64,000 nucleotides of DNA from Haliea sp963974125 (GTDB lineage Bacteria > Pseudomonadota > Gammaproteobacteria > Pseudomonadales > Halieaceae): contig CAXBCH010000016.1 in the NCBI GenBank assembly GCA_963974125.1, forward strand, positions 25,699-89,698. The letters run 5' to 3'. This document shows positions 1-8,804 of the stretch, piece by piece. The position numbers and the translations under genes were made by a program. The notes beneath the pieces were generated by a model that was not told the DNA's origin, did not search any database, and saw only the letters and a program-made list of their open reading frames with translations. Within the stretch, counting starts at the first letter, position 1, and each line of letters begins with the position of its first letter.

Positions 1-1020
1 GAGCCGCGGGTTATCGAGGCTGCCTACAGCGACGATCAGCACAGGCGCCTGCTGAGTGCTGTGCGCAACAACGGCCCTTACACCTTGATTATTTCTCAGC
101 ATTTCACATCCGCGGAAGAGCTGATTGCCACCACCTCGGGCTCGCTGCCGGAAGGTGTGGAGCCCAGCCTGGACATGTTCCTCACCCCGGTATTTCGCGG
201 TTACTTCTCCTATGGGGGAGTCTGCAGCCAGCCGGAGATCGAGGATTGCTTTTACAATCCCAAGTTTCTCAAGCTGGTGCGGGATTATTGGGGGGCGAAG
301 TACGCGGAGCCGGACAGCATGCTGTTCAATATTCAGGGCCCTTGCGACGGTAGTGGCAATCCCCATGTGGACGGCACGCGCTTCCGTGGCTTGACCATGG
401 AGAACACCCCCATCTGGCTGATGAACACCATGGTCAAGTCCGGCTTGTTCAAGCGCTGGCAGGCGCGCAAGGCCCAGGTGATAGCCTGGTACTACAAGGG
501 CAAAATCGGTGGTGGCTTTACCTACTGGCCGGATGGTCCCCATGAGCAGCCGAAGCAGATCCCGGCGCCCATGTGGGGCCGCGCCGTGGTGGTGGAGAAC
601 GAGATGATGTTCCACACCGCCCAGAGCTGCGGGCCGGTGGCAATGCGCAAACCGGAGGGGCTGGCGTTCGACTCAGTGATGGAGGTGGATCCATTGACGC
701 CGGGTGGGTGGCAGATTCGCTCGGGCGACACAGTGATCCAGCAAATTCCCGAGCAGGAGTTCCGTTTCCTCGTTCACTGGGGCTCGAATGTCTACATGGA
801 CCTGGAGGAGCTGAAGCGCACCGTGGATCACACCGACGACATCACCCACGATCAGGTGTTTGACATCTTTATCGCCGATCTCAAGCAACGCGGCGTGAGG
901 TTCGATATGCCTTCGGACCCGCTTGCCGACAAGGCCTTTATTGGACTCTTGAGCAGTGTCTACGATGTGGGCGCGCCGCTGTATTTCCCGCCAGAGCCCG
1001 AAGACACACGCGCTGCCTGA
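1..1020 (+). CDS. Hypothetical protein, possible Fe(II)-dependent dioxygenase fold (5' partial)
   Basis: The frame is open from base 1, so the gene starts before the window; a GTG at 61 is a possible but unsupported internal start. At least 339 residues are encoded. An HVD triad (His codon at 364) and a distant His in the context MFHTAQ (codon at 613) resemble the H-x-D...H iron facial triad of double-stranded beta-helix (phytanoyl-CoA hydroxylase-like) oxygenases, but no full family signature can be confirmed by eye. The stop lies 17 nt before a medium-chain reductase, so the two are probably cotranscribed and may act on the same substrate. Function is a guess; that it is a real gene is secure from its length and coding character. 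Confidence 0.7.
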   Translation, partial: EPRVIEAAYSDDQHRRLLSAVRNNGPYTLIISQHFTSAEELIATTSGSLPEGVEPSLDMFLTPVFRGYFSYGGVCSQPEIEDCFYNPKFLKLVRDYWGAKYAEPDSMLFNIQGPCDGSGNPHVDGTRFRGLTMENTPIWLMNTMVKSGLFKRWQARKAQVIAWYYKGKIGGGFTYWPDGPHEQPKQIPAPMWGRAVVVENEMMFHTAQSCGPVAMRKPEGLAFDSVMEVDPLTPGGWQIRSGDTVIQQIPEQEFRFLVHWGSNVYMDLEELKRTVDHTDDITHDQVFDIFIADLKQRGVRFDMPSDPLADKAFIGLLSSVYDVGAPLYFPPEPEDTRAA

Positions 1021-1037
1021 ATAAAAAGGAAACCACT

Positions 1038-2021
1038 ATGTACGCAATGATCATTGAGGAGACGGGCGGCCCCGAAGTACTCAAGTTTGCGGAGATTGAT
1101 ACTCCAGTGCCGCAGCCGGGTGAATTACTGATCCAGGTAGCGTATGCCGGGGTCAATCCGGCGGACTGGAAAAATCGTCAGGGTTTTCTGGCCCAGTTCC
1201 GGCCCTACAGCTTCCCCTACATCATCGGTTTTGATGCCGCCGGTGTGGTAGCTGCGCTGGGCGAGGGTGTAACCGGCTTCGCGGTGGGGGACAGGGTATT
1301 TACGCCCACCAACCACGGCCAGGGCGGGCAGGGCAGCTATGCTGAATATGTGCTGGCCAGCGCCGACCGGGTCGCACACATCCCCCCGGGCCTCGGTTTT
1401 GCCGAGGCGGCCGCGCTGCCGGTGGCGGCGCTGACCGCCTGGCAGGCCCTGTTCGACCGCGGCGGTCTGGAGGCGGGGCAGACTGCCATGATCCACGGAG
1501 GTTCCGGCGGGTTGGGCAGTTTTGCAGTGCAGTTTGCACGCTGGGCAGGAGCCCGGGTGGCGGCGACCTGCTCTACCGCCAATGTCGAGTACCTGCAGTC
1601 TCTGGGGGTGGAGCGGGTCATTGATTACCGCCGGGAAGACATCGCCACCGTCATTCAGGCCTGGGCGCCAGGCGGGCTCGACTACCTGATGGATGCGGTG
1701 GGCGTGAGTACCCTGCCCAATGGTCTTGATTTGGTGCGCAGCGGGGGGGCCTTCGTCAGCATCCCAACATTGACCGATGACGGTGACATTCCCGCCGCCG
1801 CTGCAGCCGGGGCTGCCAGGGGGGTGAACCGGGTGTTCTCAACCATGGATGACATCGGTTGCAGCGCCACCCTGCGCAGGATCGGCGCGCTTCTGGTCAG
1901 TGGCGACATCACCCTGCCACCCCTGCGCGAGTTCGCCCTGAAAGAGGCGGCGGAGGCTCACCGGGTGATTCAGCAGGGCCACAACCGGGGCAAGATGGTG
2001 CTGAAAGTCGCAGACCTCTGA
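1038..2021 (+). CDS. Medium-chain reductase, NADPH:quinone oxidoreductase-like
   Basis: This 327-residue protein has the two-domain medium-chain dehydrogenase/reductase fold: an N-terminal GroES-like half with GFDAAGVVAALG, and a Rossmann half with the glycine-rich HGGSGGLGSFAVQ near residues 154-166. The zinc-ligand cysteines of alcohol dehydrogenases are absent, which places it in the zinc-free quinone oxidoreductase/enoyl reductase group. These enzymes use NADPH to reduce quinones or activated double bonds. The ATG is preceded by an AAGGAAA ribosome-binding site. It follows the partial oxygenase-like gene by 17 nt. The substrate is unknown; reduction of an enone in the catabolic pathway of this region is plausible. 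Confidence 0.88.
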   Translation: MYAMIIEETGGPEVLKFAEIDTPVPQPGELLIQVAYAGVNPADWKNRQGFLAQFRPYSFPYIIGFDAAGVVAALGEGVTGFAVGDRVFTPTNHGQGGQGSYAEYVLASADRVAHIPPGLGFAEAAALPVAALTAWQALFDRGGLEAGQTAMIHGGSGGLGSFAVQFARWAGARVAATCSTANVEYLQSLGVERVIDYRREDIATVIQAWAPGGLDYLMDAVGVSTLPNGLDLVRSGGAFVSIPTLTDDGDIPAAAAAGAARGVNRVFSTMDDIGCSATLRRIGALLVSGDITLPPLREFALKEAAEAHRVIQQGHNRGKMVLKVADL

Positions 2022-2084
2022 GCACGGTGGACGGGCTCGCGCCCGCCGGCATGGCGCCTGTCTCGCGCACTTCCTTTACAAATA

Positions 2085-2103
2085 ATTTATATGTAATATA
2101 AAT
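2085..2103. promoter_or_regulatory. AT-rich palindrome upstream of TonB receptor
   Basis: Two 7-bp arms, ATTTATA and TATAAAT, are separated by TGTAA in a short AT-rich island (2071-2115) of an otherwise G+C-rich sequence, 41 bp before the receptor start. The island is the natural place for the promoter of the receptor-monooxygenase operon, and the dyad could be an operator. No regulator can be assigned. Confidence 0.35.
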
Positions 2104-2143
2104 ACAAATAAACATTTGATTCCAGCTCCCAACGAGGTGCGCC

Positions 2144-4810
2144 ATGCCCGCAAGACACTTTCCACGGAAACAGCTCCCCCTGACAGTTCAAGCCCTGGTT
2201 GCCAGCTTCGCCCTGGGCCTGCCGTTTGCCGCAGCGCCACTGTCTGCCCAGGAGTTCGCCCGCCTGGAGGAAGTCGTGGTTACCGCGCAGCGCCGGCAGG
2301 AGAGCATTCAGGATGTGCCCATCGCCATCAGTGCCATTGATGCCGAGCGACTGCGCCAGCAGAACATCAACAGTGCCTTCGACCTGCTGGGCAAGGTGCC
2401 GTCCCTGACGGTGAGCAGCGCCGGTAACCCGCGCAACGCCGAGGTGGTCACCATACGCGGTCAGGGCGCCACTTACCTGGCGCCGGTTGGAGTGGTGAAC
2501 TATTTTGCCGAAGTGCCGCTGATCCAGTCGGGCATCATCGCCAATCAGGGCGGACCGGGCACCTTCTTTGATATTGGTTCGCTGCAGGTGTTGCGCGGGC
2601 CCCAAGGCACCCTGTTTGGGCGCAATACTACCGGCGGTGCCCTACTGTTGGGGCCGCAGCAACCAACGGATGAACTGGACGGTTATCTTCAGGCCCAGGT
2701 CGGCAATTTCGACAATCAGGAGCTGGAGGCGGTACTGAACCTGCCGCTGGTGGATGACCGGCTGATGGTGCGGCTCTCATTCAAGGATGTCAGGCGCGAC
2801 GGCTTTACCCGCGACGTTGGCCCCCAGGCCTTCGGCTACAGCGATCTCTGCTCGCCAACGCCCCAGCCCCTGTGTGCCGCCTTTGCGCCCGGCGAACGCT
2901 CCGCGGGGTATGCGGGCAAGGATTACGACAACAAGGACTACTGGCACGGCCGTCTCGGGGTGCTGTGGCGACCGACTGATAACCTGGAAAACCATCTCCT
3001 CGCCCTGCGTTCCAGCGCGAAGGACAACGGCACCGGTTTTGTCTTCAGCGGCGCCGGGCCCGGGCCGAATGTTGCCAACCTGGCCGGCAATTTTGCCTAT
3101 GGTCTCAACAACCTGTTCTCCGGCGACGTATTCAATGCGGACATCACTCAGGACATTATCGGGCGCCAGCGCGAACTGGGGCCGCGCAAGACTGCGATGA
3201 ACCAGGATCAGTTCACCCACATTGAGCACGATGCCTTGATCAACACCTTGTCGTTGCAACTGACAGACAACCTGCAGTTGCGCAATATCGTCAGCTATCA
3301 GGAGATGAAGGTGTCCTATGACTGGGATCTCGATGGTTCGATCCTGCCCATGCTGGGGCAGATCAATCCCTTCGTGCGCGCCGGTGAATTGGATAACCCG
3401 CTGGGCAGGCCCGGTGACCGGGGCATTATCTCCGACAACAGCCAGACGACCTTCGAGCTGCAATTGCAGGGCTCGGCGCTGGATGACAACCTGGACTACG
3501 TCGTGGGTACCTACTACTCCAGCGTTGAACCAGAGGGCTTGCAGGGCACGGGTTCCTTCAACGCCGCCGACTTCAACAACGGCATTTTTTATAACCAGGA
3601 CATCACGGCCCTGGCCTTCTATTCTCAGGGTACGCTCAACCTCTCGGTGCTCAATCCGGACTGGGACCGTCTTCGGCTCACTCTTGGTGTGCGCCACACC
3701 GACGATGAGACCCAGGGCGAGCGCCTGACCGCAAACTATTTCTCGGATCGCGTTTATTCGACGCCCAATGATTTCGAGCGTGTGCTACGCGCCGCCACCC
3801 AGCGGTCGAAGGAGTGGACCTGGACCGCTGGCCTGGATTTTCAGGCGACTGATGACACGCTGTTCTATGGCAAGGTAACCCGTGGCTACAAGGCGGGCGG
3901 CTTCAACTATGCGGCTCCCCGCCAGCTGACCTACGAGCCCGAATTCGTGACCAGCTATGAGCTGGGCATGAAAACCGATTTCGCGGTCGCGGGCATGCCT
4001 GCCAGGGTCAACGTTAACCTGTATCACATGGATTACGACGACATCCAGCGCGCCGCGGCGGACAATTTCCCCATTGGCGGTTTCCAGCCCGATGTCAACG
4101 ACCTCAATGGCAATGGCAATACCGGCGAATTTATCTGTACCGGACCCAATGGCGAGAATTTCAGTGCCAGTCTCACCTGTCTCGATCAGGGTGCCATTAC
4201 CTTCAACGCGGATGCAGCCCGCATCCGTGGCCTGGAGTTCGAGGCAACCATTGCGCCGGTCGACAACCTTGAGCTGAGCCTGGCCTATTCATATACCGAC
4301 GCGGAATACCGCGACTACGATCTGACGATCTATGCGGATCCGCTCCGGGGGGGTACGACACTCTATCCCTGCAGTGGCCCGGTCACCTGGCCGGGTGTGG
4401 GGCAGCCGGACCTGGTTGCCGACTATTCCTGTATTCCCTTCCAGAACACGCCGGAACATATCGCGGCGCTCAACGCACGCTATTACCTGTCGCTGGCCGA
4501 GGGGCAGGGGGAGCTGGTGTTGTTCGCCAGCGTCAATCACCAGGGCAAGAGCTATTCCTCCGCGACAACCTCCGAGCGGGAAGATCCCACGGCCTGGGTA
4601 GCTGGCTATGAGACGGTGAATCTTTCGCTGGAGTGGAACGGCATGCTTGGCAGCAGATTCGACGCCCGTGCCTTTGTGACCAATGCCACCGACAAGACTT
4701 ACGCGGTGAACGAGTACGTGGGCTTCTCCCAGTCGTCCGGTTTCACCAACACCGTCTACGGCGAACCGCGCATGTACGGCATGTCCCTGCGCTATCGTTT
4801 CGCGAACTGA
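2144..4810 (+). CDS. TonB-dependent outer-membrane receptor
   Basis: This 888-residue protein has a signal peptide (residues 1 to about 36, ending PLSAQ), a TonB-box-like EEVVVTAQ just after it, a plug domain (about 55-170, with QVLRGPQGTLFGRN) and a long beta-barrel ending in the aromatic-rich GMSLRYRF. It has the length and layout of receptors that import large or hydrophobic ligands with energy from TonB-ExbBD. The start follows GAGGTG by 6 nt. The monooxygenase gene begins 15 nt after the stop, so the ligand is probably the monooxygenase substrate or a precursor. No siderophore genes are nearby, which argues for carbon-source uptake rather than iron uptake. Confidence 0.93.
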   Translation: MPARHFPRKQLPLTVQALVASFALGLPFAAAPLSAQEFARLEEVVVTAQRRQESIQDVPIAISAIDAERLRQQNINSAFDLLGKVPSLTVSSAGNPRNAEVVTIRGQGATYLAPVGVVNYFAEVPLIQSGIIANQGGPGTFFDIGSLQVLRGPQGTLFGRNTTGGALLLGPQQPTDELDGYLQAQVGNFDNQELEAVLNLPLVDDRLMVRLSFKDVRRDGFTRDVGPQAFGYSDLCSPTPQPLCAAFAPGERSAGYAGKDYDNKDYWHGRLGVLWRPTDNLENHLLALRSSAKDNGTGFVFSGAGPGPNVANLAGNFAYGLNNLFSGDVFNADITQDIIGRQRELGPRKTAMNQDQFTHIEHDALINTLSLQLTDNLQLRNIVSYQEMKVSYDWDLDGSILPMLGQINPFVRAGELDNPLGRPGDRGIISDNSQTTFELQLQGSALDDNLDYVVGTYYSSVEPEGLQGTGSFNAADFNNGIFYNQDITALAFYSQGTLNLSVLNPDWDRLRLTLGVRHTDDETQGERLTANYFSDRVYSTPNDFERVLRAATQRSKEWTWTAGLDFQATDDTLFYGKVTRGYKAGGFNYAAPRQLTYEPEFVTSYELGMKTDFAVAGMPARVNVNLYHMDYDDIQRAAADNFPIGGFQPDVNDLNGNGNTGEFICTGPNGENFSASLTCLDQGAITFNADAARIRGLEFEATIAPVDNLELSLAYSYTDAEYRDYDLTIYADPLRGGTTLYPCSGPVTWPGVGQPDLVADYSCIPFQNTPEHIAALNARYYLSLAEGQGELVLFASVNHQGKSYSSATTSEREDPTAWVAGYETVNLSLEWNGMLGSRFDARAFVTNATDKTYAVNEYVGFSQSSGFTNTVYGEPRMYGMSLRYRFAN

Positions 4811-4825
4811 TAAAAAAGGAAGGCC

Positions 4826-6784
4826 ATGAACGCGCCATTGCTTGATAACAAACCCACGTTGCCGATTCGCGACCACGCCGCCCTGCGCGAGGCCCTGGAG
4901 CAGGGCGATGTTCCCACCCTGCTGATGGTGTTGACGCACTTCGAGGGTGATGTGGCTTTCATGCAGCGCTTTGCTACCTACATTGGCTCAATATTCGATC
5001 CGCCGCAGAGCATCCCCGAGGAACTGACAAGGGAATTGCGCGAGCGCCTGTTTGCGCTCCTCACCCGCGAGCCGCCGGTTGCGGATGTGCCGCCGGAGGA
5101 GACGCTGTTGCGGAAAATGCTCAGCACCGATGTCGGTGAGCCGGTGGACGAGGAATTCATTCCCATGCTCAAGGAGCAGATGGGGTTTGAGCCCCCGGAG
5201 CGCCGTAGCGCCCGACCGGGACGTCGTGCGCCATCCGCAGACTTCAAGGTCCTGGTGATCGGTGCGGGCCTGACTGGCCTGCTGGCGGCGATCAAGCTCA
5301 ACGAGGCGGGCTACAACTTCGAGCTCATCGAGAAGAATCCCGAGGTTGGTGGTACCTGGTGGGAAAACACTTACCCGGGCTGCGCCGTGGATACGCCCAG
5401 CCATTTCTATTCCTATTCCTTCGAACTGAATCCCGACTGGTCGCACTACACACCCAAGGGGCCCGAGTTCCAGCGCTATCTGCTGCGGGTCGCCGACAAG
5501 TACCAGCTGCGCCGCTTCGTGACCTTCGAAACCCGGGTACTGGGCATGACCTGGGACGAGGTGGCGCAGGCCTGGGACGTCGAATTACAGGACGCTCGCG
5601 GCCAGCGCACCGTGCGCGCCAATGCGGTCATCAACGCCCACGGCCCGGTCAACCGCTGGAAATTGCCCGACATCCCCGGGCTTCAGGATTTTCGCGGTCC
5701 TGTCATGCACACCGCCAGCTGGGATAGCTCCGTGGAGCTTAAAGGCAAGCGCGTGGCGATGATCGGTACTGCTGCCAGCGGCGTGCAGCTCGGTGCGGCG
5801 ATTGCCCCGGAAGTGGGCCAGCTGACGGTATTCCAGCGCTCCCGGCACTGGGTCATGCCCAACCACACTATCGAGGTGCCGGAGGCGGTGCGCTGGGCCC
5901 AGCGCCACATCCCCCATTACGCCGAATGGTTCCGTTTCCGGGCCTACTGGTTCGCGGCGGATGGCCTCTACGAGAACATCAAGCTGGACCCGGAATGGCA
6001 GTGCGAGGATGGTACTTCCGTGTCCGCGTACAACGAAGGGGTGCGCCAGTACTGCCTGCAAAATTACCAGGCCAAGCTGCAGGATCGCCCGGACCTGCTG
6101 GAGAAGCTGGTCCCCGATTATCCTGTGTTCGGCAAGCGAATCTGCATGGATATAGATTGGCTGGACACCCTGTGTCGGGACAACGTGAGCCTGGAGGACA
6201 ATACCCTGGACCATATCGTCGAGGATGGCATGGTGCTCAAGGACGGCCGCAAGATTGAGGTCGATATCATCCTCTGTGCGACCGGCTTCGATATTTCTGA
6301 CATGACCGGCGGCCTGCAGGTTATTGGCCGCGGCGGCCGCAATCTGAAGGCGGAGTGGGGCGAGGATGATCCCCGCGCCTATCTGGGCGTTACGGTGCCA
6401 GGCTACCCGAACCTGTTCCTCACCGTGGGCCCGAACAGCGCCCCAAACCATGCCGGCGGCCAGAACATCACCTCGGAAACCCAGGTGCACTACATCATGG
6501 AATGCCTGGAGTGGCTGAACGACGCGGAGGCGGCTGCCCTGGAGCCGACGGAGGAAGCCACGGTGGCGTACAACGTGCAGATCGATGAGACCATGAAGGG
6601 CCTGATCTGGTCGCACCCGAAAGCACAAAGTTATTACAAGAACAGCAAGGGTCGTGTGTTCCTGTCCTGTCCCTATCGCCTGGTGGATTACTGGCGCATG
6701 ACCCGCGCGCCAGTACGCGAACACTATCAGCTGCACCATGTCGCATCGCCAGCAGCGGGGGCCAGCGCCGCCGTCAGGGGTTGA
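4826..6784 (+). CDS. FAD-dependent Baeyer-Villiger monooxygenase
   Basis: A 652-residue flavoprotein. The FAD Rossmann motif GAGLTG lies at residues 146-151, the Baeyer-Villiger fingerprint FxGxxxHxxxWD at 289-300 (FRGPVMHTASWD), and a second NADPH-site motif GTAASG at 314-319. Such enzymes insert oxygen next to a ketone to give an ester or lactone. An unusually long N-terminal extension of about 135 residues precedes the FAD domain, a feature of some steroid and cycloketone monooxygenases. An AAGGAAGG ribosome-binding site precedes the ATG. The gene is cotranscribed with the TonB receptor, and its 3' end overlaps the convergent alcohol dehydrogenase gene by 11 nt. The ketone substrate is unknown. 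Confidence 0.92.
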   Translation: MNAPLLDNKPTLPIRDHAALREALEQGDVPTLLMVLTHFEGDVAFMQRFATYIGSIFDPPQSIPEELTRELRERLFALLTREPPVADVPPEETLLRKMLSTDVGEPVDEEFIPMLKEQMGFEPPERRSARPGRRAPSADFKVLVIGAGLTGLLAAIKLNEAGYNFELIEKNPEVGGTWWENTYPGCAVDTPSHFYSYSFELNPDWSHYTPKGPEFQRYLLRVADKYQLRRFVTFETRVLGMTWDEVAQAWDVELQDARGQRTVRANAVINAHGPVNRWKLPDIPGLQDFRGPVMHTASWDSSVELKGKRVAMIGTAASGVQLGAAIAPEVGQLTVFQRSRHWVMPNHTIEVPEAVRWAQRHIPHYAEWFRFRAYWFAADGLYENIKLDPEWQCEDGTSVSAYNEGVRQYCLQNYQAKLQDRPDLLEKLVPDYPVFGKRICMDIDWLDTLCRDNVSLEDNTLDHIVEDGMVLKDGRKIEVDIILCATGFDISDMTGGLQVIGRGGRNLKAEWGEDDPRAYLGVTVPGYPNLFLTVGPNSAPNHAGGQNITSETQVHYIMECLEWLNDAEAAALEPTEEATVAYNVQIDETMKGLIWSHPKAQSYYKNSKGRVFLSCPYRLVDYWRMTRAPVREHYQLHHVASPAAGASAAVRG

Positions 6785-7715
6785 AGGCGACCTTGATTGC
6801 TCCCTGCTTGCGATCCGCGGCAATGGCGAAAGCTTCCGCCGCAGCTTCCAGCGGCAGACGATGGGTAATCAATGTCGGGGCGATTTTCGGGTTGCGGGCC
6901 AGGGCGGCCGCGGCGATTTCCACGTCCCGCACCAGGCCCTGGCGCGCCTGGGCCATGGAGGTCACGGTGCGCAGCTCCTTCATCATCATCTGCATTGCCG
7001 GCATGGTCAGGCCGCCCCAGTAGGAAGCGAGCATGAGAATGGTGGCGCCCGGGCGGCAGAGGTTGGCTGCCTGTTCCATGGCCGAGTCAGTCCCCGCGCA
7101 GTCGATCACCAGGTCGTAGTCGTCTGTCTCGCCACCCAGGCTTGCCCCGAGGATTTCCCCGGCCAGCTTCTGGGCATCGTGGCGGGCGAACAGATGCACT
7201 TTGGTGGTAGCCTGCCGCGCTATGGCCACTGCACACAGGCCGATGCTGCCGCCGCCGATAATGGCCACCTTGTGCTTGTCGCTGATGCCCGCCAGGGCGA
7301 TGCCGCGCACCGCCACGGACAGCGGCTCCACCAGGCAGGCGTCCTCGCTGCGAATCCCGCCCGGCAGCCGCACCAGGCACTTCTCCGGCACAATGATCTC
7401 TTCGGTCATGCCGCCATCGCGACCGACGCCCATGACCGCCTCCGAGCCGCGCACACACAGGTTGTAGTCGCCGCGGACACAGCGTTCGCAGTGGCCGCAG
7501 TACACTGTCGGTTCGATGGCGACAGCGGTGCCGTCGGCGGTAATGCCGGCAATTTCGTGGCCCAGGGTGAACGGTATGGGCCAGCCTTCCTGCCAGAAGT
7601 GCAGGTCGCTGCCACAGATGCCGGCGGAGGCCACTTTCACCCGGATGCCCTCCCCACTTGGTGCGGGGACATCATGGACATGAATTTCATGGTTGTGGCA
7701 GCGGACTGCTTTCAT
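6774..7715 (-). CDS. Zinc-dependent alcohol dehydrogenase (MDR, sorbitol dehydrogenase-like)
   Basis: A 313-residue medium-chain dehydrogenase with catalytic-zinc motifs CGSDLH and GHE, a structural-zinc Cys cluster (CGHCERCVRGDYNLC) and the NAD-site motif GGGSIGL. The ATG at 7715 is chosen because GGAG lies 8 nt upstream; a GTG 18 nt further up (7733) has no such site. It is convergent with the Baeyer-Villiger gene (11-nt overlap) and divergent from the TetR gene. It would oxidise a secondary alcohol to the ketone that the monooxygenase needs; that link is inferred from position only. It is slightly shorter than typical family members (about 340-350). Confidence 0.88.
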   Translation of the reverse strand: MKAVRCHNHEIHVHDVPAPSGEGIRVKVASAGICGSDLHFWQEGWPIPFTLGHEIAGITADGTAVAIEPTVYCGHCERCVRGDYNLCVRGSEAVMGVGRDGGMTEEIIVPEKCLVRLPGGIRSEDACLVEPLSVAVRGIALAGISDKHKVAIIGGGSIGLCAVAIARQATTKVHLFARHDAQKLAGEILGASLGGETDDYDLVIDCAGTDSAMEQAANLCRPGATILMLASYWGGLTMPAMQMMMKELRTVTSMAQARQGLVRDVEIAAAALARNPKIAPTLITHRLPLEAAAEAFAIAADRKQGAIKVAFNP

Positions 7716-7900
7716 CCTGTGTACTCCGGTCACAGCTCTGCGGGCTACAAAAACACTATAAAATAGCCTTTCTTCCCTGCTTGCGGCAAGCGTTTGCGTT
7801 CAGCCCTTGCTGTCTGCGGCCCGGCGAAGCTATATTTGCAGGTTGGAAACGCTCGCGGGTACAGGCCCGTGTACCTGTTACAGAATTCATTGGGGCCAGC

Positions 7901-8692
7901 ATGCCAGTCAAGGACAAGCAAGGGAAAAAGCCGCGTGCCAAGGCGGCGGCCGGCGCGAGCGCGACTGGCAAGCGTGCGACCGCAGCAGCCCCGGCAAAGG
8001 TGGGGCGGCCGAAAAAAGTACCTGGGGCTGCGGGCAGGCCGCCACGACTGTCGCGCAAAATGGTCCTGGACAAGGCCATGGAACTGCTGCAGCAGGGGCC
8101 GGTAGAGGACTTCACCATGGCCAGGGTGGCGGCCTCGCTGGATACGGTTTCCATGGCGCTGTACAATTATTTTCCCAGCCGACAGGCCCTGCTGGCAGCG
8201 GTTGCCGATCATATCTGCATGCGCTTCAAAATGCCGCCGCGCAAGCGCAACCAGACCTGGCAGGACACTCTGCGCCAGTGGTTGTGGACCTTCAAGAAGC
8301 ACTCGGATGACTACCCCATCATCCTCAAGGTAATGGGCATCGACGGCAAGAGTTCACCCGGCTGGCTGCGCATTACCCTAACGGTCTCGCGCACACTGTA
8401 CGAACTCGGATTTCGCGACCGCGAGCTCGCCCTGCACTCCTGGATGTTCTGCAGCATGGCCATTGCCCTGGTCTTCAATGAGCGCGAGGGCAGCATTTTC
8501 CGCTCCCCCATGTCCCTCACTGACATTGACCACCTGAACCCCGACGAGCAGGATTTCCTGATCATGTTGCGGCGCCCTCACAGCGAGCTCCGCAGTGAAG
8601 AGGTACTGGAACTGGGCTTCAGCCAGATGATTGCCAATATCGAGCGCGAACTCGATAAACTGGCAGCGCCAGTGCCAGTCAGCAGCGGCTGA
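7901..8692 (+). CDS. TetR-family transcriptional regulator
   Basis: A 263-residue protein. An Ala/Lys/Arg-rich N-terminal tail of about 45 residues precedes a TetR helix-turn-helix (DFTMARVAASLDTVSMALYN, about residues 69-88, then the FPSRQALLAAVADH helix). The C-terminal ligand domain is diverged. The ATG at 7901 is preferred over upstream in-frame starts because the helix-turn-helix then sits near the usual place and the leader sequence is not protein-like. The basic tail is unusual and may add non-specific DNA contact. The gene is divergent from the alcohol dehydrogenase and upstream of an SDR, so it probably controls part of this catabolic region. Confidence 0.87.
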   Translation: MPVKDKQGKKPRAKAAAGASATGKRATAAAPAKVGRPKKVPGAAGRPPRLSRKMVLDKAMELLQQGPVEDFTMARVAASLDTVSMALYNYFPSRQALLAAVADHICMRFKMPPRKRNQTWQDTLRQWLWTFKKHSDDYPIILKVMGIDGKSSPGWLRITLTVSRTLYELGFRDRELALHSWMFCSMAIALVFNEREGSIFRSPMSLTDIDHLNPDEQDFLIMLRRPHSELRSEEVLELGFSQMIANIERELDKLAAPVPVSSG

Positions 8693-8804
8693 TTGTCCCG
8701 GCCCTGGCCCAGGTGGATACCCTGTAAACAGTATGCCGCGTGGTGCCTCTCAATTAATTTAATGATAAGATAAATGTATCGAAAAATACGGGGAAGCAAC
8801 TCGC

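Noticed and set aside
5585..6823. 412-residue minus-strand frame opposite the Baeyer-Villiger gene
   Set aside because: The plus strand carries full FAD and Baeyer-Villiger motifs. The antisense translation is His/Gln/Arg-rich without family features.
6738..7766. 342-residue plus-strand frame opposite the alcohol dehydrogenase
   Set aside because: The minus strand has the zinc-site and cofactor motifs; the plus frame is a shadow.
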